DNA of 62,955 nucleotides, taken from positions 1 through 62,955 of the forward strand of contig NZ_JAAKZC010000012.1 of NCBI RefSeq assembly GCF_015230015.1. Direction: 5' to 3'. The translations under genes were made by a program, and so were the position numbers. The notes under the pieces are model-generated. The model had not been told where the DNA came from, made no database searches, and saw only the letters and a list, made by a program, of their open reading frames with translations. Shown in pieces: positions 54,900-62,955 of the stretch. Numbering within the stretch: the first letter of the stretch is position 1; each line of letters opens with the position of its first letter. Source of the stretch: Campylobacter concisus. GTDB lineage: Bacteria; Campylobacterota; Campylobacteria; Campylobacterales; Campylobacteraceae.

Positions 54900-56240
54900 T
54901 TACATCCACTCAAGCACTTGCGTGATATCTTTGGCGTAGAAGCACTTTAGACCTTGTGTGTCAAGCGGTTTGTTTGGGATGATGGCGTTTTTAAATTTCT
55001 GCGTTTTTGCCTCTTTTAGTCGCTGATCGAGGTTAAAAATTTCTCTTATTTCGCCATTTAGGCTTAGCTCGCCGATGAAGACGCTGTCTTTGCTGATAGG
55101 GCGGTTTTTGAAGCTGCTTATTATCGCTGCGATGACGGCTAGATCGGCAGCAGTCTCGCTTATCTTAACGCCGCCTGAAACGTTTATAAAGACATCGTAG
55201 TGCCCAAGTGGAATTTCAAGCTTTCGCTCAAGTAGGGCTAGCAGCATATCTAGGCGGTTTCTCTCAAAGCCAGTCGAACTTCGTTTTGGATAGGCACTCT
55301 CGCAAACAAGGGCCTGAATTTCGATGCTAAGCGCCCTTGAGCCTTCCATTATGATAGTGATCGCGCTACCACTCATCGCCCCGCCACGTGTGAAAAATTT
55401 ACTCGATACCTCATTTGCGCTCACAAGTCCGTGCTGGCTCATCTCAAATATACCAACCTCGCTCGTCGAACCAAAGCGGTTTTTAAATCCACGCAAAATT
55501 CTCAGCTCTCTACTCGCATCACCCTCGAAATAAAGCACCACATCGACCATATGCTCAAGCACTCTAGGCCCTGCGATCGAGCCCTCTTTGGTGATATGAC
55601 CGATGATGAAAACGCAGATATTTTGGCTCTTTGCAAGCCTCATCAGCTCAAACGTGATCTCGCGAACCTGCGTGATCGAGCCTGGCGCGGAGGTAATATT
55701 TTGGCTATAAAGCGTTTGTATGGAGTCTATCACAAGCACCTTGTAGTCGCTCTTTTGCACTTCAACTAGGATATCTTCTAGGCAAATTTCAGTTAGCAAG
55801 TATAAATTTTTATCCACCGCATTTAGCCTGTCAGCTCTCATTTTTATCTGGCTTTGGCTCTCTTCGCCGCTTACATAGAGCGTTTTTTTGCCGTCTTTTG
55901 CTAAATTTGAGCCGATTTTTAGAAGCAGGGTTGATTTGCCGATGCCTGGACTACCGCCTATAAGCACAAGTGAGCCCTCAACGACACCGCCACCAAGAAC
56001 TAGGTCTAGTTCGCTATCTTTGGTGCTAAATCTCGTGAAATTTTGAATTTTAACTTCGTCTATGCTTATGGCTTTGCTAGGTGCGCTAACGCTTTTTGCT
56101 ATCTCTTTGCTTATCTTTATCTCTTGCTGGCTAAGCTCGACAAAGCTATCCCAAGCCCCACATTGTGGGCATTTGCCGAGCCATTTGCTCTGCTGATTAC
56201 CGCAGGCTTGACACTCAAAAACTGGCTTTGCTTTTGCCAT
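54900..56240 (-). CDS. radA: DNA repair protein RadA (Sms)
   Basis: 446 residues. N-terminal zinc finger (FECQACGNQQSKWLGKCPQCG), RecA-like ATPase with Walker A GGSPGIGKSTLL (about 90-101), the RadA-specific KNRFGS motif, and a C-terminal Lon-type P domain (GHYDVFINVSGGVKISETAADLAVIAAI). RadA is a branch-migration helicase used in recombination and repair. Its start overlaps the 3' end of the vanZ-like gene by 26 nt. Confidence 0.96.
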   Translation of the reverse strand: MAKAKPVFECQACGNQQSKWLGKCPQCGAWDSFVELSQQEIKISKEIAKSVSAPSKAISIDEVKIQNFTRFSTKDSELDLVLGGGVVEGSLVLIGGSPGIGKSTLLLKIGSNLAKDGKKTLYVSGEESQSQIKMRADRLNAVDKNLYLLTEICLEDILVEVQKSDYKVLVIDSIQTLYSQNITSAPGSITQVREITFELMRLAKSQNICVFIIGHITKEGSIAGPRVLEHMVDVVLYFEGDASRELRILRGFKNRFGSTSEVGIFEMSQHGLVSANEVSSKFFTRGGAMSGSAITIIMEGSRALSIEIQALVCESAYPKRSSTGFERNRLDMLLALLERKLEIPLGHYDVFINVSGGVKISETAADLAVIAAIISSFKNRPISKDSVFIGELSLNGEIREIFNLDQRLKEAKTQKFKNAIIPNKPLDTQGLKCFYAKDITQVLEWM

Positions 56241-56577
56241 AATATATCCTTTTTAAAATTTCAACTACCATCACTCCAAAAGCTGCTCCTATCATGTCTG
56301 CTACGATGTCAAGCAGGCTAAAGCTCCTGTTTGGTAAAAATGCCTGAACGAGCTCTATTTGCACGCCAAAGGCTAAAAGTAGGGTTAAATTCTTTAAAAT
56401 TTTAAACTCATAGCCAAGGTGGAGCAGTATATAAAGGACGAAAAAGGCTAAAAAATGGTTTGCTTTGTCCCACGAATTTTCGATGATCGCAGGACTTTTT
56501 GGAGTAAATGCAAGAAAATCAATCGCCAAAAGAGCAGCGAAAAAGCAAATTTTACTAAGAAATTTTACCTTACTCAA
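56215..56577 (-). CDS. VanZ-like membrane protein
   Basis: 120 residues with four TM helices and VanZ-type WDKANHFLAFFVLYILL and FSLLDIVADMIGAAFG motifs. VanZ proteins affect teicoplanin resistance or envelope properties elsewhere; here the role is unknown. It sits between ftsY and radA, overlapping both. Confidence 0.8.
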   Translation of the reverse strand: MSKVKFLSKICFFAALLAIDFLAFTPKSPAIIENSWDKANHFLAFFVLYILLHLGYEFKILKNLTLLLAFGVQIELVQAFLPNRSFSLLDIVADMIGAAFGVMVVEILKRIYYGKSKASF

Positions 56578-57436
56578 AAATGGCGTCCATCAGCTCGTCT
56601 AAAAACTCGTCTGGGTTAAATTTGATGATATCATCCATGCTTTCGCCAACGCCTATATAAAATATAGGTAGCTCAAGCTCTCTTGCCACGCCAAATAGCG
56701 CTCCACCCTTTGCGGTGCCATCAAGTTTTGTGATGATGACGCCATCAAGCGAGACGATCTCGTTAAATGCCTTTGCCTGCGCGACGCCAGCGTTGCCCTG
56801 CGTGCCATCAAGGATGAGTATCTTGCGGTGTGGCGCCTTTTCATAGGCCTTTTTGCTGATACGAACGATCTTATCAAGCTCGTTTGCTAAATTTGTCTGG
56901 TTTTGAAGCCTGCCAGCCGTGTCTAAGATGACGCGGTCGATGCCTTTTGCAAGGGCCGAGCTGATCGTATCGTAAGCCACAGCTGAAGGATCATGCCCTT
57001 GCTGGGTGGCGACTATTGGCACATTTAGCCTGATTGACCACTGGCGCAGCTGCTCGATCGCCCCAGCTCTAAATGTATCGCAAGCACCCAAAATGACGCT
57101 TTTGCCGTTATTTTTATATAAATTTGCTAGCTTTGCGATGGTCGTCGTCTTGCCAGCGCCATTTACGCCAAGGATGAGATCGACAAATGGCTTGTCAGGC
57201 TCGATCACGCGCTCGTTTTCGTAGATAAAATAGCTACTCATAACGCGTCTTAGATCAGCTCTGCTCACTTCATCTTGTGGTGGCAAGTAGTATAAAATCT
57301 CCTCCACGATCTCGTAAGCTACGTCAGCTTCTAGTAAAATTTCCTCCAAGCTCTCTTTGTCGATCTTTTTTGACTTTTTAGCCGAGCTTATCGCTCCAAA
57401 GGTCTTTTCAAAGCCTTTTTTTAAAAACTCAAGCAT
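56570..57436 (-). CDS. ftsY: Signal recognition particle receptor FtsY
   Basis: 288 residues, the compact NG-only form without the acidic A domain of E. coli. G1 GVNGAGKTTTIAKLA (about 95-109), DTAGRLQNQTNLANEL, TKLDGTAKGG. It docks SRP-ribosome complexes at the membrane. ATG overlaps the stop of the TlpA-like gene by 1 nt. Confidence 0.96.
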   Translation of the reverse strand: MLEFLKKGFEKTFGAISSAKKSKKIDKESLEEILLEADVAYEIVEEILYYLPPQDEVSRADLRRVMSSYFIYENERVIEPDKPFVDLILGVNGAGKTTTIAKLANLYKNNGKSVILGACDTFRAGAIEQLRQWSIRLNVPIVATQQGHDPSAVAYDTISSALAKGIDRVILDTAGRLQNQTNLANELDKIVRISKKAYEKAPHRKILILDGTQGNAGVAQAKAFNEIVSLDGVIITKLDGTAKGGALFGVARELELPIFYIGVGESMDDIIKFNPDEFLDELMDAIFE

Positions 57437-58071
57437 TATTTTATGGCCCTATTTATGTCAGTTTCAAGCATCTCTTCAGGCACAAGACCGATGTAGCCTT
57501 GAGCGTAGTCGCCATTTGCTTTAAAGAGCGCAGATGCAGGGAGCCCTTTGATGCCGCCCATCGCCTTTTCAAATAAGAAATTTCCCTCGCCAACTGCGAT
57601 GTCGTATTTGATCTTATACTTTTGTGCAAATTCTTTGACTTCGTCCTCGCTCTTGTCTTCAAGCAAGACAGCAACGATGTTTAGCTCGTTTTTAAATTTC
57701 TCACTTAGGTTGTTTAAAGATGGGATCTCAGCCTTGCATGGTGGGCACCAAGTAGCGAAAAATACGTAAAGTGTCGCTTTTTTGCCATCTTTTACGTCAA
57801 AGCCGTTGCTTCTTTTTGTGATATGTATAGTTGTGCCGTTAAGCAGTTTTAGGCTTATCTCTTTTACTTCGTCGCTTTGTGCGCTCTCATTCATTTTTGG
57901 AGTGAGCGTATCTTTGCTTAAATTTTCATCTTTGCTGGCATTTTCTTCTAAATTTTTACTTTGAACAGCTGGTTCGCTAGTGTTTTGCTCGCTCTTTTTA
58001 TTAGAGTCGTCACCGCATCCGAAAAATGCAAAAAGACAAAGTGATGTTATAATTACGCGTTTTAGTGTCAT
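57436..58071 (-). CDS. TlpA/ResA-type thioredoxin lipoprotein
   Basis: 211 residues from the ATG at 58071: MTLKRVIITSLCLFAFFGCGDD has a lipobox FFGC, and AAAAGGAAA precedes it. The frame is open another 45 codons upstream, but that would remove the signal peptide from the N-terminus. After a low-complexity acidic linker (about 22-75) comes a thioredoxin-like domain with WCPPCK (about residues 112-117). It is probably a periplasmic, membrane-anchored disulfide reductase, for example in cytochrome c maturation. Divergent from the 5-FCL gene. Confidence 0.85.
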   Translation of the reverse strand: MTLKRVIITSLCLFAFFGCGDDSNKKSEQNTSEPAVQSKNLEENASKDENLSKDTLTPKMNESAQSDEVKEISLKLLNGTTIHITKRSNGFDVKDGKKATLYVFFATWCPPCKAEIPSLNNLSEKFKNELNIVAVLLEDKSEDEVKEFAQKYKIKYDIAVGEGNFLFEKAMGGIKGLPASALFKANGDYAQGYIGLVPEEMLETDINRAIK

Positions 58072-58120
58072 AAATTTCCTTTTGAAAAATGTTTCAGGAT
58101 TATACAAGAAAGAGCATAAA

Positions 58121-58765
58121 ATGAGCGTTAATTTAGAAAAAAACGAATTTAGAAAAAATGCAAGAGCAAATTTGATAAAGCTCACTAAATTTAGAGCAAA
58201 ATGCACACATCATAAGGCAGCAAAAACGCTTTTAAATTTGATAAATTACACAAAATCTAAAAAGGTGCTCTTTTACCTGCCGCTTAACTACGAAGTTGAT
58301 GTGCTTAAAATAAGACGAAATTTATCACATAAATGTGAAATTTTTGCCCCTTTTATGGTAGGTCTTAGCTTAGAGATGGTAAGATTGCAACTGCCATTTA
58401 TAACTTATAAATTTAATGTCAGGCAGCCATCTGGCAAAAAAATGAATAATGTTAAACTCGATATGGCGGTAGTTCCAGCGATTGGGGTTGATGGAGCTAT
58501 GGCAAGGATAGGGCACGGAAAAGGATTTTACGATAGATTTTTTGACACTTTGCCCGTTAAGCCAAAACTGATAGTTTTTTTAGAGGTAAAAGACTTTTAC
58601 ACCAAAGATGTGCTCTCGCAGGCGCACGATGCAGTAGGAGACTTTTATATAACCCCAAACAAAAATTATATAAAAAGAGGAATAAATGATAGAGGTTTTA
58701 ATAGGCTTAGGAGCCGGTGTGGTGGGCGTTGGAGCAGGGTATCTCTACGCCAAAAAGATAAATGA
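58121..58765 (+). CDS. 5-formyltetrahydrofolate cyclo-ligase
   Basis: 214 residues from the ATG at 58121. It converts 5-formyl-THF to methenyl-THF with ATP. Motifs: LFYLPLNYEVDV, and the ATP-binding ARIGHGKGFYDRFF (about residues 127-140). The frame is open back to 57980 but that part overlaps the divergent gene. The last about 27 residues (GINDRGFNRLRSRCGGRW...) run 80 nt into rny and look like out-of-frame rny translation; the natural family end is near ITPNKNYIK. Confidence 0.88.
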   Translation: MSVNLEKNEFRKNARANLIKLTKFRAKCTHHKAAKTLLNLINYTKSKKVLFYLPLNYEVDVLKIRRNLSHKCEIFAPFMVGLSLEMVRLQLPFITYKFNVRQPSGKKMNNVKLDMAVVPAIGVDGAMARIGHGKGFYDRFFDTLPVKPKLIVFLEVKDFYTKDVLSQAHDAVGDFYITPNKNYIKRGINDRGFNRLRSRCGGRWSRVSLRQKDK

Positions 58766-60239
58766 TGCAAACTACAACATATTTTTAGAGCAGGCAAAAG
58801 CAAAGGCAAAAGCCATCGAGTATGAAGCTGAGCTAACGCTTAAAAACTCTAAAATTTCAGTGCAAGAGGCTGAATTTGAGGCTAAAAAAAGATACGACGA
58901 CAAGACGACAAAGCTTCAAAAAGAGTACGCAAGTAAATTTGATGAGCTAACCAAAAAAGAGAAAATTTTGCTAAATGAGCAAGAGCTTTTAAATGAGAGC
59001 AAAGAGCTTTTTGAAAAAGACAAGCAAGATGCGAAGGTCACTTACGAAGAGGGCTTAAATTTAAAAGCGACTTATCAAAACAAAGTAGAAGAGGCGATAA
59101 GGGTGCTTGAGCACGCTGCTGGCTTAACGGAGGAAGAGGCAAAAGAGGTTGTGCTTAAAAAGGTCGAAGAGAAGTCACGCGCCGACATCGCTCACATCGT
59201 TAGAAAGTACGAAGAAGAGGCAAAAAGAGAGGCTAAAAAGAGGGTTAATTACATCTTGGCGCAGGCTACGTCGAGATTTGCTGGAGAATTTGCAGCAGAG
59301 CGTCTAATAAATGTCGTAAATATTAAAAACGATGAGCTAAAAGGCAGGATCATCGGCAAAGAGGGGCGTAACATCAAAACCCTTGAAATGGTGCTTGGCG
59401 TTGATATCATCATCGATGATACGCCACACGCGATCATACTAAGTAGCTTTAACCTTTATAGGCGTGCGATCGCAACAAGAGTGATCGAGCTTTTGGTGGA
59501 GGATGGCAGAATTCAGCCAGCAAGGATAGAAGATCTTCACAAAAAAGTGACTGAAGAATTTGAGCAAAGCATACAAGAAGAGGGCGAGAACATCGTCATG
59601 GACCTTGGTCTAAATAAAATTCATCCAGAGATAGTAAAACTAATAGGTAAGCTTAAATTTAGAGCAAGCTACGGTCAAAACGCCCTTGCTCACAGCCTTG
59701 AAGTAGCTCACCTTGCTGGCATCATCGCGGCTGAGTGCGGCGGAGATGAGAAGCTAGCAAAAAGAGCTGGCATACTTCACGACATCGGCAAGGCGCTAAC
59801 TCACGAGTACGAGGGCAGCCACGTCGATCTTGGAGCTGAAATTTGCAAACGTTACAAGGAGCATCCAGTTGTCATCAATGCGATCTATGCTCACCACGGC
59901 CACGAAGAGGCGACAAGTATAGAAAGTGCTGCTGTTTGTGCAGCTGACGCACTAAGCGCAGCTCGTCCAGGAGCAAGACGCGAGGTGCTTGAGAGCTTCC
60001 TAAAACGTGTCGAAGAGATCGAAAACATCGCAAAAAGCAAAGAGGGCATCAAGCAAGCTTATGCGATCAATGCTGGCCGTGAGATCCGTGTCATCGCAAA
60101 TGCTAAGCTTATAAACGACGATGAGGCAGTGCTTGTAGCAAAAGAGATAGCTCAAGAGATCGAGAGCAAGGTGCAGTATCCTGGTGAGATCAAAGTAAGC
60201 GTCATCAGAGAAACTCGCGCTGTTGATTTTGCAAAATAA
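58686..60239 (+). CDS. rny: Ribonuclease Y
   Basis: 517 residues. Endoribonuclease that starts mRNA decay. N-terminal TM anchor (about 3-21), a long coiled coil (about 28-200), a KH domain with KGRIIGKEGRNIKTLEMVLG (about 217-236), and an HD domain with AGILHDIGKALTHE (about 358-371), the metal-binding catalytic core. Size and order are standard. AAAAAGAGGAAT precedes the ATG. Confidence 0.96.
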   Translation: MIEVLIGLGAGVVGVGAGYLYAKKINDANYNIFLEQAKAKAKAIEYEAELTLKNSKISVQEAEFEAKKRYDDKTTKLQKEYASKFDELTKKEKILLNEQELLNESKELFEKDKQDAKVTYEEGLNLKATYQNKVEEAIRVLEHAAGLTEEEAKEVVLKKVEEKSRADIAHIVRKYEEEAKREAKKRVNYILAQATSRFAGEFAAERLINVVNIKNDELKGRIIGKEGRNIKTLEMVLGVDIIIDDTPHAIILSSFNLYRRAIATRVIELLVEDGRIQPARIEDLHKKVTEEFEQSIQEEGENIVMDLGLNKIHPEIVKLIGKLKFRASYGQNALAHSLEVAHLAGIIAAECGGDEKLAKRAGILHDIGKALTHEYEGSHVDLGAEICKRYKEHPVVINAIYAHHGHEEATSIESAAVCAADALSAARPGARREVLESFLKRVEEIENIAKSKEGIKQAYAINAGREIRVIANAKLINDDEAVLVAKEIAQEIESKVQYPGEIKVSVIRETRAVDFAK

Positions 60240-60248
60240 CGGCAAGAT

Positions 60249-60845
60249 ATGAAATTTCTTTTATCATTAATAATGTTTTTCTCGTTTGGCTTTGCCAGCG
60301 AGGAGCTCGTGCTAGACTCGGCAAATTCGTTTATAACGACAATGAGAGGTGCTAGAAACGCTCCTATAAAAGAGCTTATCGAGCAGTCAAAAGCGACGAT
60401 CATCTTTCCAAGTGTTAAAAAGGTCGGTTTTGTTGTTGGTGGTATGGGCGGAGATGGCATCATGGTCGTTGGCAACATCAACTCGCCAAGTGAAATTTTA
60501 CCAGTTAGCATAAGTGGCGGTAGCATCGGCATACAGTTTGGCTATGAAGATAGCTCGCTCGTGTTATTTATATTTAAAGATAGCATCATCTACGACATAA
60601 AAGACGCTAAGATCACGCTTGATACGAAGCTTTCAGTGGCATTTGGCGATATCGGGCGCAATTATAATAAAGTAAGCGATTTTAAATTTTCAAGCGACAT
60701 CTATGCGTATGCCGCAAATGATGGGTTTTTCGCTGGAGCTAGCTTTGGCGGAGCAGTCATTAGCGCAAAGGATGAAATTTTAAAACAAAGTGGCTATGCA
60801 TACGAGCAACTAATATCTTCAGCTTCTAAACTTTTGGGGCAATGA
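60249..60845 (+). CDS. SYLF (Ysc84-like) lipid-binding protein
   Basis: 198 residues with a signal peptide (FLLSLIMFFSFGFA), hence probably periplasmic. The SYLF domain shows AIIFPSVKKVGFVVGG-like (ATIIFPSVKKVGFVVGGMGG), IGIQFGYEDSSLVLFIF and NDGFFAGASFGGAVISAKDE. SYLF proteins bind phosphoinositides or membranes in eukaryotes; bacterial function is unknown. ATGA overlap with the next gene. Confidence 0.85.
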   Translation: MKFLLSLIMFFSFGFASEELVLDSANSFITTMRGARNAPIKELIEQSKATIIFPSVKKVGFVVGGMGGDGIMVVGNINSPSEILPVSISGGSIGIQFGYEDSSLVLFIFKDSIIYDIKDAKITLDTKLSVAFGDIGRNYNKVSDFKFSSDIYAYAANDGFFAGASFGGAVISAKDEILKQSGYAYEQLISSASKLLGQ

Positions 60846-61411
60846 TGCAAGATATTATAAACTCAATCTCAACTTACGGCTACGTTGTGCTGTTTTTTTA
60901 CAGCCTTGGTGGCGGTATGGTCGCGCTTATAGCTGCTGGGATATTAAGTTTTGCAGGCAAAATGGACATCACTCTTAGCATAATCGTCGCTGCCGTGGCA
61001 AATACGATCGGCGATACTTTGATCTTTTACGTCGCAAGGTTTAACAAAAGCTCACTTATGCCTTACGTGAAAAATCACAAAAGAAAGCTTGCCTACGCTG
61101 GAATTTTGGCAAAGAAGCACGGTGATAAGATAATATTTATCAAGAAATTTATCTATGGCGTCAAAACTTTGGTGCCTATCGCACTTGGACTTACAAAATA
61201 CTCTTTTTATAAATTTAGTGTTATAAATTTGATCTCTTCAGTGCTTTGGGCGGTGATCGTTGGTCTTGCTAGCTATAAAGCAGGGGATTATTTCGTGAGT
61301 GTGAGTGACTATCTTGGCGAGCATGGATATATTATGCCACTTGCTATGGTAGGCTTATTATTTGGTATCTGGTTGTTTTTACAACACATTACAAAAAGGA
61401 GAAAAATATGA
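60842..61411 (+). CDS. DedA family membrane protein
   Basis: 189 residues, DedA/SNARE-associated family. FYSLGGGMVALIAAGILSFAG (about 19-39), NTIGDTLIFYVAR, and FIKKFIYGVKTLVPIALGL match the conserved blocks. DedA proteins are implicated in undecaprenyl-phosphate or phospholipid flipping. It ends 4 nt into the next gene. Confidence 0.88.
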   Translation: MMQDIINSISTYGYVVLFFYSLGGGMVALIAAGILSFAGKMDITLSIIVAAVANTIGDTLIFYVARFNKSSLMPYVKNHKRKLAYAGILAKKHGDKIIFIKKFIYGVKTLVPIALGLTKYSFYKFSVINLISSVLWAVIVGLASYKAGDYFVSVSDYLGEHGYIMPLAMVGLLFGIWLFLQHITKRRKI

Positions 61412-62748
61412 AAAAGGTGATATCTGCTCTAATCGTAGTTATCGTGATCGTCGCAGGCGCTGTTTATTTCGCCTCAAACAAGGTTGAGGAGAACTATCAA
61501 AGGATAGTTGATAGACTAAATGATATAAATGGCTTTAAAGTTTCAGAAAACAGCTATCAAAAAGGTTTTCTTGGCTCAAAAGGATCATTTGATCTTGTAG
61601 TTTCAAAAGATCTTTTGAAAAATTTAGCTGGCAAAGATGTAGATGAGGATCTAAATTTTAAGGTAGAAAATGAAATTTCTCACTCAGTGCTTGCATTTGT
61701 AAATGGCTTTGAGATCGACTCAAAAATTTCTATACAAAATGAAGCGATAAAAAATATCGTGGCTTCATTTCTTGGATCAAACATCATCGCAACGGCTAAA
61801 ACAAAGGCCAGCGTGAGTGGCGATAAAGATGTAAAAGTTAAATTTAGCGACATCGATTTTAGCGACAAGCAAACTATGAACGTTCATACAAAGGATGTGA
61901 AATTTGGCTTGAAACTGGACGCAAAAGATAATGTAAATAGTGCAAACTTGGGCGTTGAAAAAGTTGTTTTAAAAGATCTTAATGAAGAAAATAAAGCAGA
62001 AGTTAATCTTGAAGGCGTTGATATAGATACAAGTTACACTGTGCCAGTTGAAATTTCAAAGATATTTGAGAGCAAACTAGCCCCTTATATAGCAAAGGCT
62101 AAAATTAAAAAATTAGCATTATTAGATGAAAAAGATGGCAATGTTGCTTTAGACGATCTTGAGTATAACTCGAAATTTGAAGTCTCAAATGATCTTGGTA
62201 GCTCAAAAGATGTGGTGAAAATAGGTGCAGTTGCTGTTAATAAAGTGAAATTTACAGATTTTATCTTAGATAGCAAAATAGCAAATATCAACGTGCCAAC
62301 TATAAATAATATACTTGATAGACTAAATAATGTAAATGTTGATACAAACGAGAGTATCTTTGCTGGGCTAAATTTAGACGAAGTAATGGGTCAAATTTTA
62401 GAGAAAAATCCGAGTGTGAAAGTGGATAGATTAAGCTTTAAAAATGGCGATAATGCTATAAATTTGAAATTAGACGCTGCTATTAATGGCTTTAAAAGCG
62501 GAGAAAGTCAGCTTGTGATCTTTGACAAACTATCACTTAATGGCGAGTTAAGCGTGGATGAGACTTTAGCTAAATTTTTTGATACACTCTTCCCTGAGAT
62601 GACTCTTATCGAGCCAACGCTTATATCTGCTGGATATTTAAAAGAAGATGGCAAAAAAGTAGTAAGTAAATTTAAGTACGATCCAAATAAAAAAGATATT
62701 ATTTTTAATGAAAAGGTTGGACTTCAAAATTTATTCATGGGCTTTTAA
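61408..62748 (+). CDS. DUF945 (YdgA-like) protein
   Basis: 446 residues with an N-terminal anchor (about 4-23) and the YdgA-type start VEENYQRIVDRLNDINGFKVSENSYQKGFLGSKGSF, which matches DUF945 proteins (periplasmic, beta-rich). The mature region is a long series of strands. Function unknown. Last complete gene of the window, following the DedA gene with a 4-nt overlap. Confidence 0.85.
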   Translation: MKKVISALIVVIVIVAGAVYFASNKVEENYQRIVDRLNDINGFKVSENSYQKGFLGSKGSFDLVVSKDLLKNLAGKDVDEDLNFKVENEISHSVLAFVNGFEIDSKISIQNEAIKNIVASFLGSNIIATAKTKASVSGDKDVKVKFSDIDFSDKQTMNVHTKDVKFGLKLDAKDNVNSANLGVEKVVLKDLNEENKAEVNLEGVDIDTSYTVPVEISKIFESKLAPYIAKAKIKKLALLDEKDGNVALDDLEYNSKFEVSNDLGSSKDVVKIGAVAVNKVKFTDFILDSKIANINVPTINNILDRLNNVNVDTNESIFAGLNLDEVMGQILEKNPSVKVDRLSFKNGDNAINLKLDAAINGFKSGESQLVIFDKLSLNGELSVDETLAKFFDTLFPEMTLIEPTLISAGYLKEDGKKVVSKFKYDPNKKDIIFNEKVGLQNLFMGF

Positions 62749-62797
62749 AAAATAGCCTGATTTTTATCTACTTTTAAGCATCACTTCTATATACTTC

Positions 62798-62830
62798 ACT
62801 TTCTGTTTTGCAGAACGCAGAGCAGAAAGT
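62798..62830. terminator. Hairpin after the DUF945 gene
   Basis: ACTTTCTG (62798-62805) / CAGAAAGT (62823-62830) with an inner TGC/GCA pairing; 50 nt after the stop, followed by TCTTTTAA. A second AT-rich hairpin (TCTATTAT 62900-62907 / ATAATAGA 62914-62921) lies further on. No gene is seen in 62749-62955. Confidence 0.45.
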
Positions 62831-62955
62831 TCTTTTAACTTATAATTGTTAAACTATTAGTCAATCTTTGAAATCTAAACAAGTGATCGATTGAGCCAGT
62901 CTATTATGATTAAATAATAGATTAGACAAACTAATATAAAAACTAAAAGTTTTTT

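Noticed and set aside
57980-58120. N-terminal extension of the 5-FCL gene
   Set aside because: Runs over the divergent TlpA-like signal peptide in reverse; the ATG at 58121 gives a standard protein.
1-62955. CRISPR array or tRNA genes
   Set aside because: No regularly spaced 25-40 bp direct repeats and no cloverleaf with conserved GTTCRANNC-type arm was found by reading; tandem TGTAAA boxes are too short to be CRISPR.

Overview
The window reads as chromosomal DNA of a Campylobacter, most like the C. concisus group. The evidence is the moderately AT-rich composition, very frequent AAATTT hexamers, TATAAT-type -10 boxes with weak -35s, and gene neighbourhoods I know from Campylobacter: rpmH-rnpA-yidD-yidC-jag-mnmE-purL-dnaJ-like-purH, ftsZ-ftsA-ppiD-rsmH, and kefB-hspR-cbpA-htrA-cprRS. 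The species call is an inference from gene content. No rRNA, tRNA, CRISPR array or intact insertion sequence was seen.

Layout. 1-9.4 kb: a nonsense-disrupted gene, an NSS transporter, a WGR/propeller-like protein, an M48 protease, prmC, a split ThrE-type exporter, ybgC, and on the minus strand a periplasmic protein and a divergent uracil-DNA-glycosylase relative. 9.5-14.3 kb: the ribosomal/RNase P/membrane-insertase operon. 14.3-21.9 kb: mdaB, a lipoprotein, and purL/purH separated by a Clp-fold protease-like gene, a TerB-DnaJ protein and a secreted protein. 22-25 kb: msrAB and a three-gene module (DUF2249-like, 12-TM heme-copper-oxidase-like, DUF59). 25.2-31.3 kb: division genes ftsZ, ftsA, ppiD on the minus strand, a metal-site-less aldolase homologue, then rsmH and an FtsL-like gene on the plus strand. 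31.3-39.5 kb: FUSC exporter, D-amino-acid transaminase, DUF523, a two-enzyme peptidoglycan hydrolase, a Pif1-like helicase. 39.5-44 kb: lolA, secA, lolC/E, a lipoprotein and secretion block. 44.2-50.8 kb: K+/H+ antiporter, the HspR heat-shock circuit, htrA and the CprRS two-component system. 51.2-54.9 kb: a decayed tract with a frameshifted antiporter, remnants of a phage late-control D gene and of an S24 phage repressor, and about 0.9 kb of AT-rich DNA without genes. 54.9-62.8 kb: radA, vanZ-like, ftsY, a TlpA-like lipoprotein, 5-FCL, rny, SYLF, DedA and DUF945 genes.

Most of the window is ordinary core genome for envelope biogenesis, division, purine synthesis and protein quality control. 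The least ordinary parts are the phage graveyard at 51.2-54.9 kb with four helically phased TGTAAA boxes, the HspR-type operator over the cbpA promoter, the DUF2249/12-TM/DUF59 module, an rnpA with no standard start codon, and several homologues that have lost catalytic motifs.
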